6,436 nucleotides of DNA from Thermoanaerobaculia bacterium (GTDB lineage Bacteria; Acidobacteriota; Thermoanaerobaculia; Multivoradales; UBA5704), in contig JASLEW010000649.1 in the NCBI GenBank assembly GCA_030150965.1, forward strand, positions 1 through 6,436, written 5' to 3'. The notes below the pieces were generated by a model that did not search any database, was not told the DNA's origin, and worked only from the letters and a program-made list of their open reading frames with translations. The translations under genes were made by a program, and so were the position numbers. Shown here one piece after another: positions 1 to 6,436 of the stretch (positions are counted from its first letter, which is position 1; every line of letters begins with the position of its first letter).

Positions 1-1127
<1,127 letters not shown>

Positions 1128-1154
1128 GGCGCTGCCACCTCGCCCCGGAGCGCA

Positions 1155-1172
1155 CGGCCTCGCACGAGGCCG
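1155..1172 (-). terminator. Perfect 8-bp hairpin between XRE gene and malic enzyme gene (weak terminator candidate)
   Basis: The sequence CGGCCTCG, CA, CGAGGCCG is a perfect inverted repeat beginning 27 nt past the stop codon of the upstream XRE gene. No T-tract follows it on the minus strand, so it is not a classical intrinsic terminator. It could be a Rho-assisted or partial terminator, an mRNA 3'-end stabiliser, or chance in GC-rich DNA. I found no convincing separate promoter for the malic enzyme in the 71-nt gap, so read-through from the XRE gene remains possible. Confidence 0.35.
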
Positions 1173-1198
1173 GCGGCGCAGGATCTTACTCCAAGGGC

Positions 1199-1678
1199 TC
1201 AGGCGGGGGGGTTGCCGGCGCCCGAGAGCACGATCTGCTCGAACACCCGCCGGTAGAGCACCAGCAGATCGGCGAAGACCCGGGCGAACGCCTGGTCCGT
1301 CGCCTCCTCCAGCAGCGGATGCTGGCGCGGCAGGGGCGGCAGGTGGAGGGGCGCCGGCGTCCCCTCGGCGCGGGAGAGCGGCGCGGCGGCGGGGTCGGCC
1401 GGCGCGACGGCGGCGCCGTCCCCCGTGCCCGCGACGGCGGGCGGGTCGAGCGCCGCCGCGCGGCTGTCGACCAGGTACAGGGTGTAGAAGAACTGGAACA
1501 TATCGACCTGCAGCACCCGCAGGATCTTCTCCAGCGAATCCAGCTTGGGCAGCTCCTTGCCGTTCTCGTACTTGGACAGCTGGCTCTTGCCGATGCGCGC
1601 CTCGCGCGCCACGCGGCTCTGGCTCTTGCCGCGCAGCTCGCGCAGCAGGCTGAGCGTCCTGCCCAGGTTGGCAAACAT
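1199..1678 (-). CDS. XRE-family helix-turn-helix regulator with Pro/Ala-rich linker and helical C-terminus (159 aa)
   Basis: Predicted DNA-binding transcription regulator. Residues 1-70 form an XRE/Cro-C1-type HTH: MFANLGRTLSLLRELRGK, then a recognition-helix region around GKSQLSKYENG (30-40) and KLDSLEKILRVLQVD, followed by FFYTLYLVD. Residues ~74-117 are a low-complexity Ala/Pro/Gly linker. The C-terminus (about 118-152, LLEEATDQAFARVFADLLVL and on) looks helical and may mediate dimerisation or ligand sensing. The frame is open upstream to 1798, but I place the start at the ATG at 1678. That Met-Phe-Ala start aligns with the paralogue at 1971-2516, and both lie exactly 38 nt after the same upstream motif. 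An ATG at 1684 is the alternative. No good Shine-Dalgarno sequence precedes it. Its target is unknown; the malic enzyme downstream is only a positional candidate. Confidence 0.88.
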   Translation of the reverse strand: MFANLGRTLSLLRELRGKSQSRVAREARIGKSQLSKYENGKELPKLDSLEKILRVLQVDMFQFFYTLYLVDSRAAALDPPAVAGTGDGAAVAPADPAAAPLSRAEGTPAPLHLPPLPRQHPLLEEATDQAFARVFADLLVLYRRVFEQIVLSGAGNPPA

Positions 1679-1690
1679 GCCCATAGGCGA

Positions 1691-1733
1691 AATGTAGCGG
1701 CAGGAACATACCTGGCGCAAGCGTAAGTCACTG
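1691..1733 (-). promoter_or_regulatory. Promoter and conserved upstream motif of the first XRE gene
   Basis: On the minus strand, 1733-1717 reads CAGTGACTTACGCTTGC, matching 15 of 17 positions of the block before the paralogous XRE gene (2571-2555). Its end provides a -35-like TTGCGC (1720-1715). An 18-bp spacer leads to a -10-like TACATT (1696-1691), 12 nt before the ATG. The other copy has the same spacing throughout. Conservation in surrounding sequence that has diverged points to a functional promoter, an operator, or both. The hexamer assignment is by eye against the sigma70 consensus. Confidence 0.6.
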
Positions 1734-1970
1734 AAAATGATACATTTAGGACGCAAACGGTAGCCAGATAAGATCATTCTGTCATCGCTAATGACCACGC
1801 CTGCGCGGCGATCGAGCAGCCAGCAGACAAAAAATAGTCGATATCCGCTCAGGGAACGTTATTGCTGCGGGGGCGGCCGGCGCCGCGGGGCCGGCCCGGC
1901 GCCAGGTGCCGCGAGCGGCGTCAAGTTCCCGCTGGCGGAACCCTCTGCCCGGGGGCGCTGCAACCCGGCT
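1734..1970. other. Intergenic region with AT-rich pocket and two small dyads, no gene seen
   Basis: This stretch lies between the end of the second XRE gene and the promoter of the first. About 1731-1860 is clearly less GC-rich than the rest of the window. It holds two short perfect dyads, AAATG-ATA-CATTT (1735-1747) and GTCAT-cgcta-ATGAC (1781-1795), which could be operator sites for an HTH regulator. The first is only one base from the conserved promoter block. A GC-rich inverted repeat, GGCGCCG (1879-1885) with CGGCGCC (1897-1903), lies 68 nt past the stop of the 1971-2516 gene. It has no T-tract and is at best a weak terminator. A T6 run on the minus strand (1834-1829) has no clear stem before it. 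I see no supported coding region. Confidence 0.4.
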
Positions 1971-2516
1971 TCAGCGCTTCTTGCGGCGCCCGCGCTGGCG
2001 CGCCGCTTTGGGCGGTTCCGGCGGCTCCGGCGCCGGGGAGGGCGCCGGCGCCATCGCCGCCGGCGGCGGCGGCGCGGCTTCGGGCATGGCGGAGCGCGGG
2101 ACGACGCGGAACAGGACCACGACGTCGCCGAACTCGATGGCGCCCTGCGCCACCGCCTGCGATTGGTGCAGGACTCCGGAGACGAAGGACTGGAACCTGC
2201 TGATCGTTTCCCGGATCTCCCCCGGCAGGCCCTGCGCTCCGGAGGGCGGTGGATAGGGCTTTTCCTCGCCGGCGCCGGCGCGCTCCACCTGCAACAGCTC
2301 GGTTTCCACCAGGTCGTAGCGGCGGAAGAACTCACGCCGGCTGACGCCCTGCGCGGTCAGGATCTTGGCCACCGTGCCGAGCGTCGCCTCCTGGTGCCCG
2401 TTCTCGATCCGCGACAGCTGACCGCGGCCGAGCTCGGCCTTGAGGCCCAGCTGGGCCAGGGTCAGGTGGCGCTCCTTGCGCAGGCGCCGCAGGGTCTCAC
2501 CCACGAGTGCGAACAT
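1971..2516 (-). CDS. XRE-family helix-turn-helix regulator with Pro/Ala-rich, basic C-terminal tail (181 aa)
   Basis: Predicted transcription regulator paralogous to the gene at 1199-1678. The first 70 residues align without gaps and I count 26 identities, including MFA at the start, GRGQLSRIENG around the recognition helix, KIL, FF and LV. Residues ~100-140 (GEIRETISRFQSFVSGVLHQ and on) look helical, followed by a hydrophobic stretch FGDVVVLFRVV. The last ~35 residues are almost entirely Pro, Ala and Glu, ending in the basic cluster RQRGRRKKR, which could contact nucleic acid non-specifically. The frame is open upstream to 2888, but that extension would run through the conserved promoter block, a terminator and the end of the hydrolase gene. 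The ATG at 2516, 38 nt after the motif, is therefore the start. No strong Shine-Dalgarno sequence is present. Its regulon is unknown. Confidence 0.88.
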   Translation of the reverse strand: MFALVGETLRRLRKERHLTLAQLGLKAELGRGQLSRIENGHQEATLGTVAKILTAQGVSRREFFRRYDLVETELLQVERAGAGEEKPYPPPSGAQGLPGEIRETISRFQSFVSGVLHQSQAVAQGAIEFGDVVVLFRVVPRSAMPEAAPPPPAAMAPAPSPAPEPPEPPKAARQRGRRKKR

Positions 2517-2528
2517 TTCCACTCGCGC

Positions 2529-2571
2529 AACATACTCGCGACCAGGCCCGTCTTGCAAGCGTAACTCATTG
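2529..2571 (-). promoter_or_regulatory. Promoter and conserved upstream motif of the second XRE gene
   Basis: Minus strand 2571-2555 reads CAATGAGTTACGCTTGC, the partner of the block at 1733-1717. The -35-like hexamer is TTGCAA (2558-2553) and the -10-like hexamer is TATGTT (2534-2529), separated by 18 bp. The -10-like box ends 12 nt before the ATG at 2516. Here the end of the motif also makes an 8-bp palindrome, CTTGCAAG, which could help regulator binding. Confidence 0.6.
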
Positions 2572-2680
2572 GGTATCAAATGTTTACGCCAGAAGAACCT
2601 TGCCTTGAAAGGCGCTTTGTTGCCGTCCGCGGACAGCCGCCGACGCGAGATATGCAGATGAACGGCAACCATGGAGCGCG
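2572..2680. other. Upstream region of the second XRE gene with short palindromes
   Basis: Non-coding stretch between the hydrolase terminator and the XRE promoter. It contains GCCTT-GA-AAGGC (2602-2613), the 10-bp palindrome GTCCGCGGAC (2625-2634), and a wider repeat GTTGCCG (2619-2625) with CGGCAAC (2663-2669). These are possible operator sites. None is clearly repeated upstream of the other XRE gene, so I give them little weight. No gene is supported. Confidence 0.3.
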
Positions 2681-2727
2681 AAAAGAAAAACCGCGGCACC
2701 CCGCGCCGCGACGTGGCGCGCCCGCGG
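2681..2727 (-). terminator. Intrinsic terminator downstream of the alpha/beta hydrolase gene
   Basis: In minus-strand RNA, an outer stem of CCGCGG (2727-2722) with CCGCGG (2696-2691) encloses a second stem CGCGCC (2720-2715) with GGCGCG (2707-2702). A 7-nt loop closes it and there is a small asymmetric bulge. The stem is followed directly by TTTTTCTTTT (2690-2681). It starts 90 nt past the hydrolase stop codon and ends 109 nt before the XRE promoter block, so it insulates the XRE gene from upstream transcription. No T-tract follows on the plus strand, so it acts in one direction. Confidence 0.8.
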
Positions 2728-2817
2728 GCCATGCCGGCTGCCCCCGCCGCACCAGGGGAGCCGCCGCCGTGCCGGCCGGCCGAGCCGTTCGGGTTCCCGG
2801 GAAGGCGGGGAAGAGGC

Positions 2818-3720
2818 CTAGGCCGCCTGGCGCACGATCTCGGCGCTCGCCGGCCACCCGCCGGCGAGGAAGGTCTCGGCGGCGGCAAAGAACTCCTCGG
2901 GCCGTTCGAGATAGGGATGGTGGCCGGCCCCGGCGATGCGCAGGAACCGCGCGTTGCCGCCGTGCGCCGCCCAATCGCGCGACGCCCCGAGCGGCACCAG
3001 GTCGTCGGTGCCCTGGACGACCAGCAGCGGGAACTGGAGCGCCGCGAGGCGCGGGCGGAAATCCCAGGCCTTCATCTTGGGCACGATGTGATCGAAGTAG
3101 AGCGTCATGGTATGGCGCGGCCACTCGTTGGGAAAGGCGCAGACGTCGTCGAGCGGGAAGCGCGCCGCCGCCTCCGGCTCGCTCATCTGCGCCGGCAGCA
3201 GGAAGTAGGTGAACCAGGCGCGGCAGTAGGCCACCGGGTCGTCGCGGTCGATGCCGTCGCGCCGCATCTCCTCGAGGCGGGGCACCCCCGGCGGATAGAT
3301 GAGCACCTCGGCGGCGGGCGTCTCCTGCGCCCATTCGCCGGGCTGCCGGGGCGTGATCGGACAGACCAGCAGCATGCGCTCGATCCGCGCCGCGTTCTCC
3401 ATGGCATAGAGCGCGGTGATCGCGGCGTGATAGGAGGTGCCGACGAGCGACATGCGCTCCAGGCCGAAGTAGCGGCGCACCGCCTCCAGGTCGCGGACGT
3501 CCTGCTCGAGCCCGAGGAAGCGCCGGTCGGTGACGGTGCTCGAACGGCCGCGGCTCCGCGGGTCGTAGAGGATGAGGCGGCGCCCGGCGGCAAGCGGCAG
3601 CAGCGCGTCGGCCAGCCAGTTGGCGTTCGGGATCAGCACCGTCTCCGCGCCCTCGCCCAGCACACGGTAGTAGAGGTGCAACCCGCGCCGCACGAAAACG
3701 AAGCCTTCGCTGCTTTTCAT
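2818..3720 (-). CDS. Alpha/beta hydrolase fold protein with atypical nucleophile elbow (300 aa)
   Basis: Probable cytosolic esterase, peptidase or other hydrolase; the substrate is unknown. The length and strand order fit the alpha/beta hydrolase fold: an early YYRVLG strand, LIPNANW at the oxyanion-hole position (31-35, in place of the common HG), LILYDPRSRGRS (49-60), and the nucleophile elbow LVGTSYHAAI with Ser96. A lid-like insert covers ~125-215. VVQGTDDLVP supplies the acid (likely Asp240) and GAGHHPYLERP the histidine (likely His267). The full triad is therefore present. The elbow reads G-T-S-Y-H, with His98 where the last Gly of GxSxG is usual. The ATG at 3720 precedes the typical first strand, with a weak GCAGGG a few bases upstream. 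No signal peptide is seen. A long stem-loop lies just upstream and an intrinsic terminator follows. Confidence 0.92.
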   Translation of the reverse strand: MKSSEGFVFVRRGLHLYYRVLGEGAETVLIPNANWLADALLPLAAGRRLILYDPRSRGRSSTVTDRRFLGLEQDVRDLEAVRRYFGLERMSLVGTSYHAAITALYAMENAARIERMLLVCPITPRQPGEWAQETPAAEVLIYPPGVPRLEEMRRDGIDRDDPVAYCRAWFTYFLLPAQMSEPEAAARFPLDDVCAFPNEWPRHTMTLYFDHIVPKMKAWDFRPRLAALQFPLLVVQGTDDLVPLGASRDWAAHGGNARFLRIAGAGHHPYLERPEEFFAAAETFLAGGWPASAEIVRQAA

Positions 3721-3765
3721 CGGCCCTGCCCGGCTCTCCGTCCCAAGCGCCCGCAGTTTACTACA

Positions 3766-3847
3766 GCGGCCTCCGCACCCTCCGGCAAAGCCCTTGGGGT
3801 GCGTCCGTCCGACGCCCCGCGGCGTGGGCGGAGGGCGCGGAGGCCGC
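3766..3847 (-). repeat. Long inverted repeat / RNA stem-loop between small membrane protein gene and hydrolase gene
   Basis: Arms 3766-3784 and 3829-3847 are reverse complements at 18 of 19 positions. The one difference becomes a G·U pair in minus-strand RNA but an A·C mismatch in plus-strand RNA, and one more G·U pair can extend the stem to 20 bp. The 44-nt loop holds a second hairpin (3797-3818: GCGTC/GACGC plus a GGG/CCC extension past one bulged base). The stem begins 8 nt after the stop of the 74-aa gene and ends 45 nt before the hydrolase start. No T-tract follows. It may be a terminator or attenuator without a U-tract, an mRNA-processing or stabilising element, or a REP-like palindrome. 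Confidence 0.75.
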
Positions 3848-3855
3848 CCGCCGGG

Positions 3856-4080
3856 TCAACGATCCGACACCACGTCGACGATCGCCAGGGCCGCGGCCAC
3901 CGCCGCCAGCCAGCCCGCCAGGGGGGCGTTGCCGCTGAAGCCGGCGACCGCCGCGGCGGTGGCGAACAGGGCTCCGACGCCGCGCACCAGGCGCCCCTTC
4001 CTGGGCGCCGGCGGCGGCGGCGGCCACTGCGGTGGATGGGAGCCCTGCGCATCGGAATGGATGTCCACTTCTTTGGCCAT
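3856..4080 (-). CDS. Small membrane protein, two predicted TM segments, proline-rich N-terminus (74 aa)
   Basis: I do not recognise a family. The ATG at 4080 has a strong Shine-Dalgarno sequence, AGGAGG (4096-4091), 10 nt upstream, which makes this a credible gene despite its size. Residues 1-30 are hydrophilic, with a PPPPPAP run (20-26) and basic residues RKGRLVR (27-33) just before the membrane, suggesting a cytosolic N-terminus by the positive-inside rule. Two hydrophobic stretches follow (about 34-49, VGALFATAAAVAGF, and 54-71, LAGWLAAVAAALAIVDVV), joined by a short SGNAP turn, so the protein is probably a helical hairpin ending in the cytosol. It lies 109 nt behind the CHAT gene on the same strand, which allows co-transcription. 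A 5-bp hairpin (4107-4119) sits just before its ribosome binding site. It could be an accessory, anchor or effector of the CHAT protein, or unrelated. Confidence 0.75.
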   Translation of the reverse strand: MAKEVDIHSDAQGSHPPQWPPPPPAPRKGRLVRGVGALFATAAAVAGFSGNAPLAGWLAAVAAALAIVDVVSDR

Positions 4081-4090
4081 TGCTCTCTTC

Positions 4091-4096
4091 CCTCCT
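4091..4096 (-). promoter_or_regulatory. Strong ribosome binding site of the small membrane protein gene
   Basis: AGGAGG on the minus strand, followed by a 10-nt purine-rich spacer and ATG at 4080. It is the clearest Shine-Dalgarno sequence in the window and the main reason to accept the 74-aa frame as a gene. Confidence 0.75.
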
Positions 4097-4189
4097 GAGG
4101 AACGATCCGCCGAAGGCGGTCGAAGCCGGGCGCAACCTGATGGTGAGGCGCCGCCGCGGCCGCACCCGTTACGGCGGCATGGCGCGGCG

Positions 4190-6436
4190 TCACCGCGGCC
4201 GGCCGACCAGGAGGAAGGGCGCCCAATAGAAAGGATGGCCGTAGGGCGAGCGCTCGATCATCTCGAGCTTGGCGCTGCGCAGCGCCTCCGCCGCGTCGCC
4301 GCTCGCCCGCAGGTGGCCATAGAAGCTCACCATCAGCGCCGCCGTCGACTCGTCGTCGACCGCCCACAGGCTGACCACGACACCGCCGGCGCCCGCATAC
4401 AGAAAGGCGCTCGTCATCCCGGTCAGCCCTTCGCCGAATGCCTCTTTTCCCAGGCCGCTGTTGCAGGCCGAGAGTACCACGAGGCCGGCGCCGAGCTGGA
4501 GGTTGAAGATCTCGCGCACGCTGAGCAATCCGGTGCCGGAGCCGCCGCCAAGCACCAGGCCGGAGAGCTCGGGCTGCCGCTCGTCGAGCAGCCCATGCAC
4601 CGCGAAGTGCAGGATCCGAGCGGTCGCCACCAGCGGGTTGGTCTTGACCGCCTCCTCGGTGGCATCGGGGCCGGCGAACACCGCCGCCTCGCCCGGTGGG
4701 AAGAGGCCGGCGATGCGCTGCACCTCGGACAGGGCCGCCGGCAGCGCGGGCAGCGCTGCCGACGGCGCGGCAAAGCCGACGAACAGCTTGCCGGCGCCGC
4801 CCGGCGCGGCGGCGCCGGGCGCGGGCCTGGCGAGGAGCTGGGCCAGCACCGCGGCGGACGGCACATAGACGATCGACCGCTGGCGGAGGAGGTAGGGCAG
4901 CCCGCGGGGCGCGGCCTGGGGCGGCGGCGGCGAGGTCAGCAGCTGCTCGAAGTTGAGCATGTGCAGCGGCCCGTCCGGCGCCACCAGCCAGCTGGGCTTG
5001 TCGCGCAGCTCCGGCGCCGCCGGCAGCAGCAGCAGGCGGTAGAGCTCGTAGGACTCGGCGGCCAGCTGCCGCGCCCGCAGCCGGCTGTTGCGGGCGGTCT
5101 CGGCGCGCAGCGCGGCGACGTGGCCGGCGATCACGCCGCGCGGCGGCAGCGGGTGGGTGAAGAGCCCCTCGCGCGTCACCACGAAGAGGACACCGCCCTC
5201 GGCGCCGACGAAGAACTCGAGCAGCGCCTGCCGCTCGTCGAGCAGGCGCTGGACCTCGGGCAGCCGCGGCGGCAGCGGCGCCCGCATCGCGGCATAGGCG
5301 GGATCGCGGCCGCGGATCTCCGCCTCCAGGTCTTTCTCCTCGTCGAAGGCCCGCGACAGCTCGTCGTCGAGGCGCTGGACGTCGGCCGGCGGCAGCGCCA
5401 GGCGCGCCGGCGAGAGCAGCCGGCCCTGCAGGCGCTCCAGGCGCTCGCCGAGCGCCGTCTCGCGCTGCCTGAGCTCCGCCGGGACGCCGCGCCGGACCTC
5501 GATCCGCCGCTCGGCCAGGAGGTCCAGCAGCCCGCGGGCCCGCGCCTGCTCGCTCGCCGCCAGCGCCTCGGCGTCGTGGCCGGCCCCCGGCTGCTGCCGG
5601 TCGAGGCGCAGCAGCAGGTCCACGTTCAGCTCGTAGGAGGAGCGGCGGGAGTCGAGGAAGCTGATGCGCTGGTCGGGGAGGACGAGGCCGGCCCGCAGCT
5701 GCTCGGTCAGCGCCAGGGCGCGGCCGATCGCCGCGCGGGCCGCCTGCAGGTCGCCGCGGTCGCGCTCCAGCCGCGCCAGGCCGCTCTGCGCCGAGGCCTC
5801 GACCAGCGGCATCCCGCCGCCGAGGCGGGTGGCCTCCCGGAAGGCGGCGGCGGCGGCGGCGAAGTCCCCGGTCCTGGCGCGCGCCTGGCCCAGCTCGACC
5901 AGGATCTGCGCCCGCCGGCCGGGGCTCTCCTGGCGCGCCAGCGCCGCGCTCAGCTCGGCGACCGCCTCCGGCAGCCGGCCCAGCCGCGCGTGCGCCCTCC
6001 CCAGGCCATAGAGCGCGACCGCTTCGAGCCCTTGCAGGCCGCCCTCGCGCGCCACCCGCAGACCCTGCTGAAGATAGCCGGCGGCGGCGGCGTCCTCCCC
6101 GCGGGCGGCGAGCGCATGGCCGATGCCCAGGAGAGCGTTGACCCTGCCGTCCGCCGCTCCCAGCTCGGTGAAGGTCCCGAGCGCCTGGCGGTAGACGCGC
6201 AGCGCCCGGTCCTTGTCGCCGAGGTAGAGCGCGGCGTTCGCCTCCCCGGCCAGCGCCCAGGCCGCGTCCAGCCGCTCGCCGGCCGCCGCCAGCAGCCGTT
6301 CGGCGGCGGCGAAGTCGGCCGCCGCCGCCGCCAGCTCGCCCTGGCGCAGGTGCAGGCTGGCGCTCTTTTCGAGCGCATCGTCCTGGGCTTCGAGGTCGCC
6401 GGCGCCCTGGCTCAGCTGGAGCGCGAGATCGAGGTA
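4190..6436 (-). CDS. TPR-repeat protein with C-terminal CHAT (caspase-clan) protease domain, N-terminus outside window
   Basis: The frame is open from the window edge to a TGA at 4190-4192 and gives 748 visible residues; no internal start is needed. Residues ~18-248 hold about six TPR-like helix pairs (for example AVALYGLGRAHARLGRLPEA), a protein-interaction scaffold. The linker LPDQRISFLDSRRSSYE and EQARARGLLDLLAERR is typical of TPR-CHAT proteins. A charged, coiled-coil-like section covers ~319-375. The CHAT domain occupies about 405-748: LLEFFVGAEGGVLFVV, WLVAPDGPLHMLNFEQLL, catalytic His614 in LHFAVHG, catalytic Cys658 in VLSACNSGLG, GGVVVSLWAVDDEST, and the usual end HPFYWAPFLLVG. Both dyad residues are intact, so it is probably an active cysteine peptidase, though many family members have no known substrate. 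No signal or membrane segment is visible; the missing N-terminus could carry one. The 74-aa membrane protein gene follows. Confidence 0.95.
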   Translation of the reverse strand, partial: YLDLALQLSQGAGDLEAQDDALEKSASLHLRQGELAAAAADFAAAERLLAAAGERLDAAWALAGEANAALYLGDKDRALRVYRQALGTFTELGAADGRVNALLGIGHALAARGEDAAAAGYLQQGLRVAREGGLQGLEAVALYGLGRAHARLGRLPEAVAELSAALARQESPGRRAQILVELGQARARTGDFAAAAAAFREATRLGGGMPLVEASAQSGLARLERDRGDLQAARAAIGRALALTEQLRAGLVLPDQRISFLDSRRSSYELNVDLLLRLDRQQPGAGHDAEALAASEQARARGLLDLLAERRIEVRRGVPAELRQRETALGERLERLQGRLLSPARLALPPADVQRLDDELSRAFDEEKDLEAEIRGRDPAYAAMRAPLPPRLPEVQRLLDERQALLEFFVGAEGGVLFVVTREGLFTHPLPPRGVIAGHVAALRAETARNSRLRARQLAAESYELYRLLLLPAAPELRDKPSWLVAPDGPLHMLNFEQLLTSPPPPQAAPRGLPYLLRQRSIVYVPSAAVLAQLLARPAPGAAAPGGAGKLFVGFAAPSAALPALPAALSEVQRIAGLFPPGEAAVFAGPDATEEAVKTNPLVATARILHFAVHGLLDERQPELSGLVLGGGSGTGLLSVREIFNLQLGAGLVVLSACNSGLGKEAFGEGLTGMTSAFLYAGAGGVVVSLWAVDDESTAALMVSFYGHLRASGDAAEALRSAKLEMIERSPYGHPFYWAPFLLVGRPR

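Noticed and set aside
1822..1850. T6 run on the minus strand as a terminator for the 1971-2516 gene
   Set aside because: No stable stem lies directly before the run; the nearby GATATC palindrome is too short.
1791..2564. Open frame of 257 codons on the plus strand
   Set aside because: It is antisense to the 1971-2516 XRE gene, crosses its promoter, and has an Arg/Gly-rich translation typical of a shadow frame.
2517..2888. N-terminal extension of the second XRE frame up to 2888
   Set aside because: It would cover the conserved promoter block, an intrinsic terminator and the last codons of the hydrolase. The paralogue comparison places the start at 2516.
2671..4098. Long open frame (475 codons) on the plus strand
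   Set aside because: It runs antisense to the hydrolase, the stem-loop and the 74-aa gene, with low-complexity Arg/Ala/Gly content and no recognisable motif.
4142..4194. Imperfect inverted repeat (4142-4155 with 4181-4194) at the end of the CHAT gene
   Set aside because: It pairs at only 11 of 14 positions, overlaps the stop codon and has no T-tract, so it is expected by chance in such GC-rich sequence.
4190..6055. Start of the CHAT protein at the GTG at 6055
   Set aside because: The same frame continues without a stop to 6436 and keeps encoding TPR-like helices, so the true start lies outside the window.
3856..6436. Known CHAT-gasdermin or type III-E CRISPR (Craspase-like) system
   Set aside because: There is no gasdermin-sized partner, Cas protein or repeat array in the window. 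The only neighbour is a 74-aa two-TM protein, so membership of a known system cannot be claimed.

Overview
The window is very GC-rich, tightly packed bacterial DNA with G/C-ending codons. All genes I can support lie on the minus strand, so they are read from right to left. Abundant CHAT/TPR architecture, Ala/Pro-rich linkers and a pair of small XRE-type regulators would fit an Acidobacteriota-like (for example Thermoanaerobaculia-like) genome. That placement is inference: there is no rRNA or other phylogenetic marker here. I see no tRNA, rRNA, CRISPR array, IS element or integrase.

Layout in transcription order (right to left): (1) 6436-4190, a large TPR-CHAT protein, a caspase-clan protease candidate, whose N-terminus lies outside the window. 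(2) 4080-3856, a 74-aa protein with a proline-rich N-terminus and two predicted membrane segments, behind a strong ribosome binding site. (3) 3847-3766, a long near-perfect inverted repeat that can form an RNA stem of about 20 bp. (4) 3720-2818, an alpha/beta hydrolase with an atypical nucleophile elbow. (5) 2727-2681, a convincing intrinsic terminator that closes this block. (6) 2571-2529 promoter and 2516-1971, an XRE-type regulator with a Pro/Ala-rich, strongly basic tail. (7) 1733-1691 promoter and 1678-1199, a second XRE-type regulator. (8) 1127-1, the first ~375 residues of a MaeB-type malic enzyme, cut by the window edge.

The most striking signal is that the two XRE regulators are paralogues whose HTH domains align without gaps. 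Each is preceded by nearly the same 17-bp sequence (15/17 identical) placed exactly 38 nt before the start codon. That sequence ends in a -35-like box, and a -10-like box lies 18 bp further on in both genes. This sets both starts and suggests shared regulation, possibly cross- or autoregulation. A second point of interest is the CHAT protease candidate followed by a small membrane protein, which could be a protease-effector pair but is unproven. The malic enzyme is ordinary central carbon metabolism (malate to pyruvate). Its position behind the second XRE gene may reflect only co-orientation.
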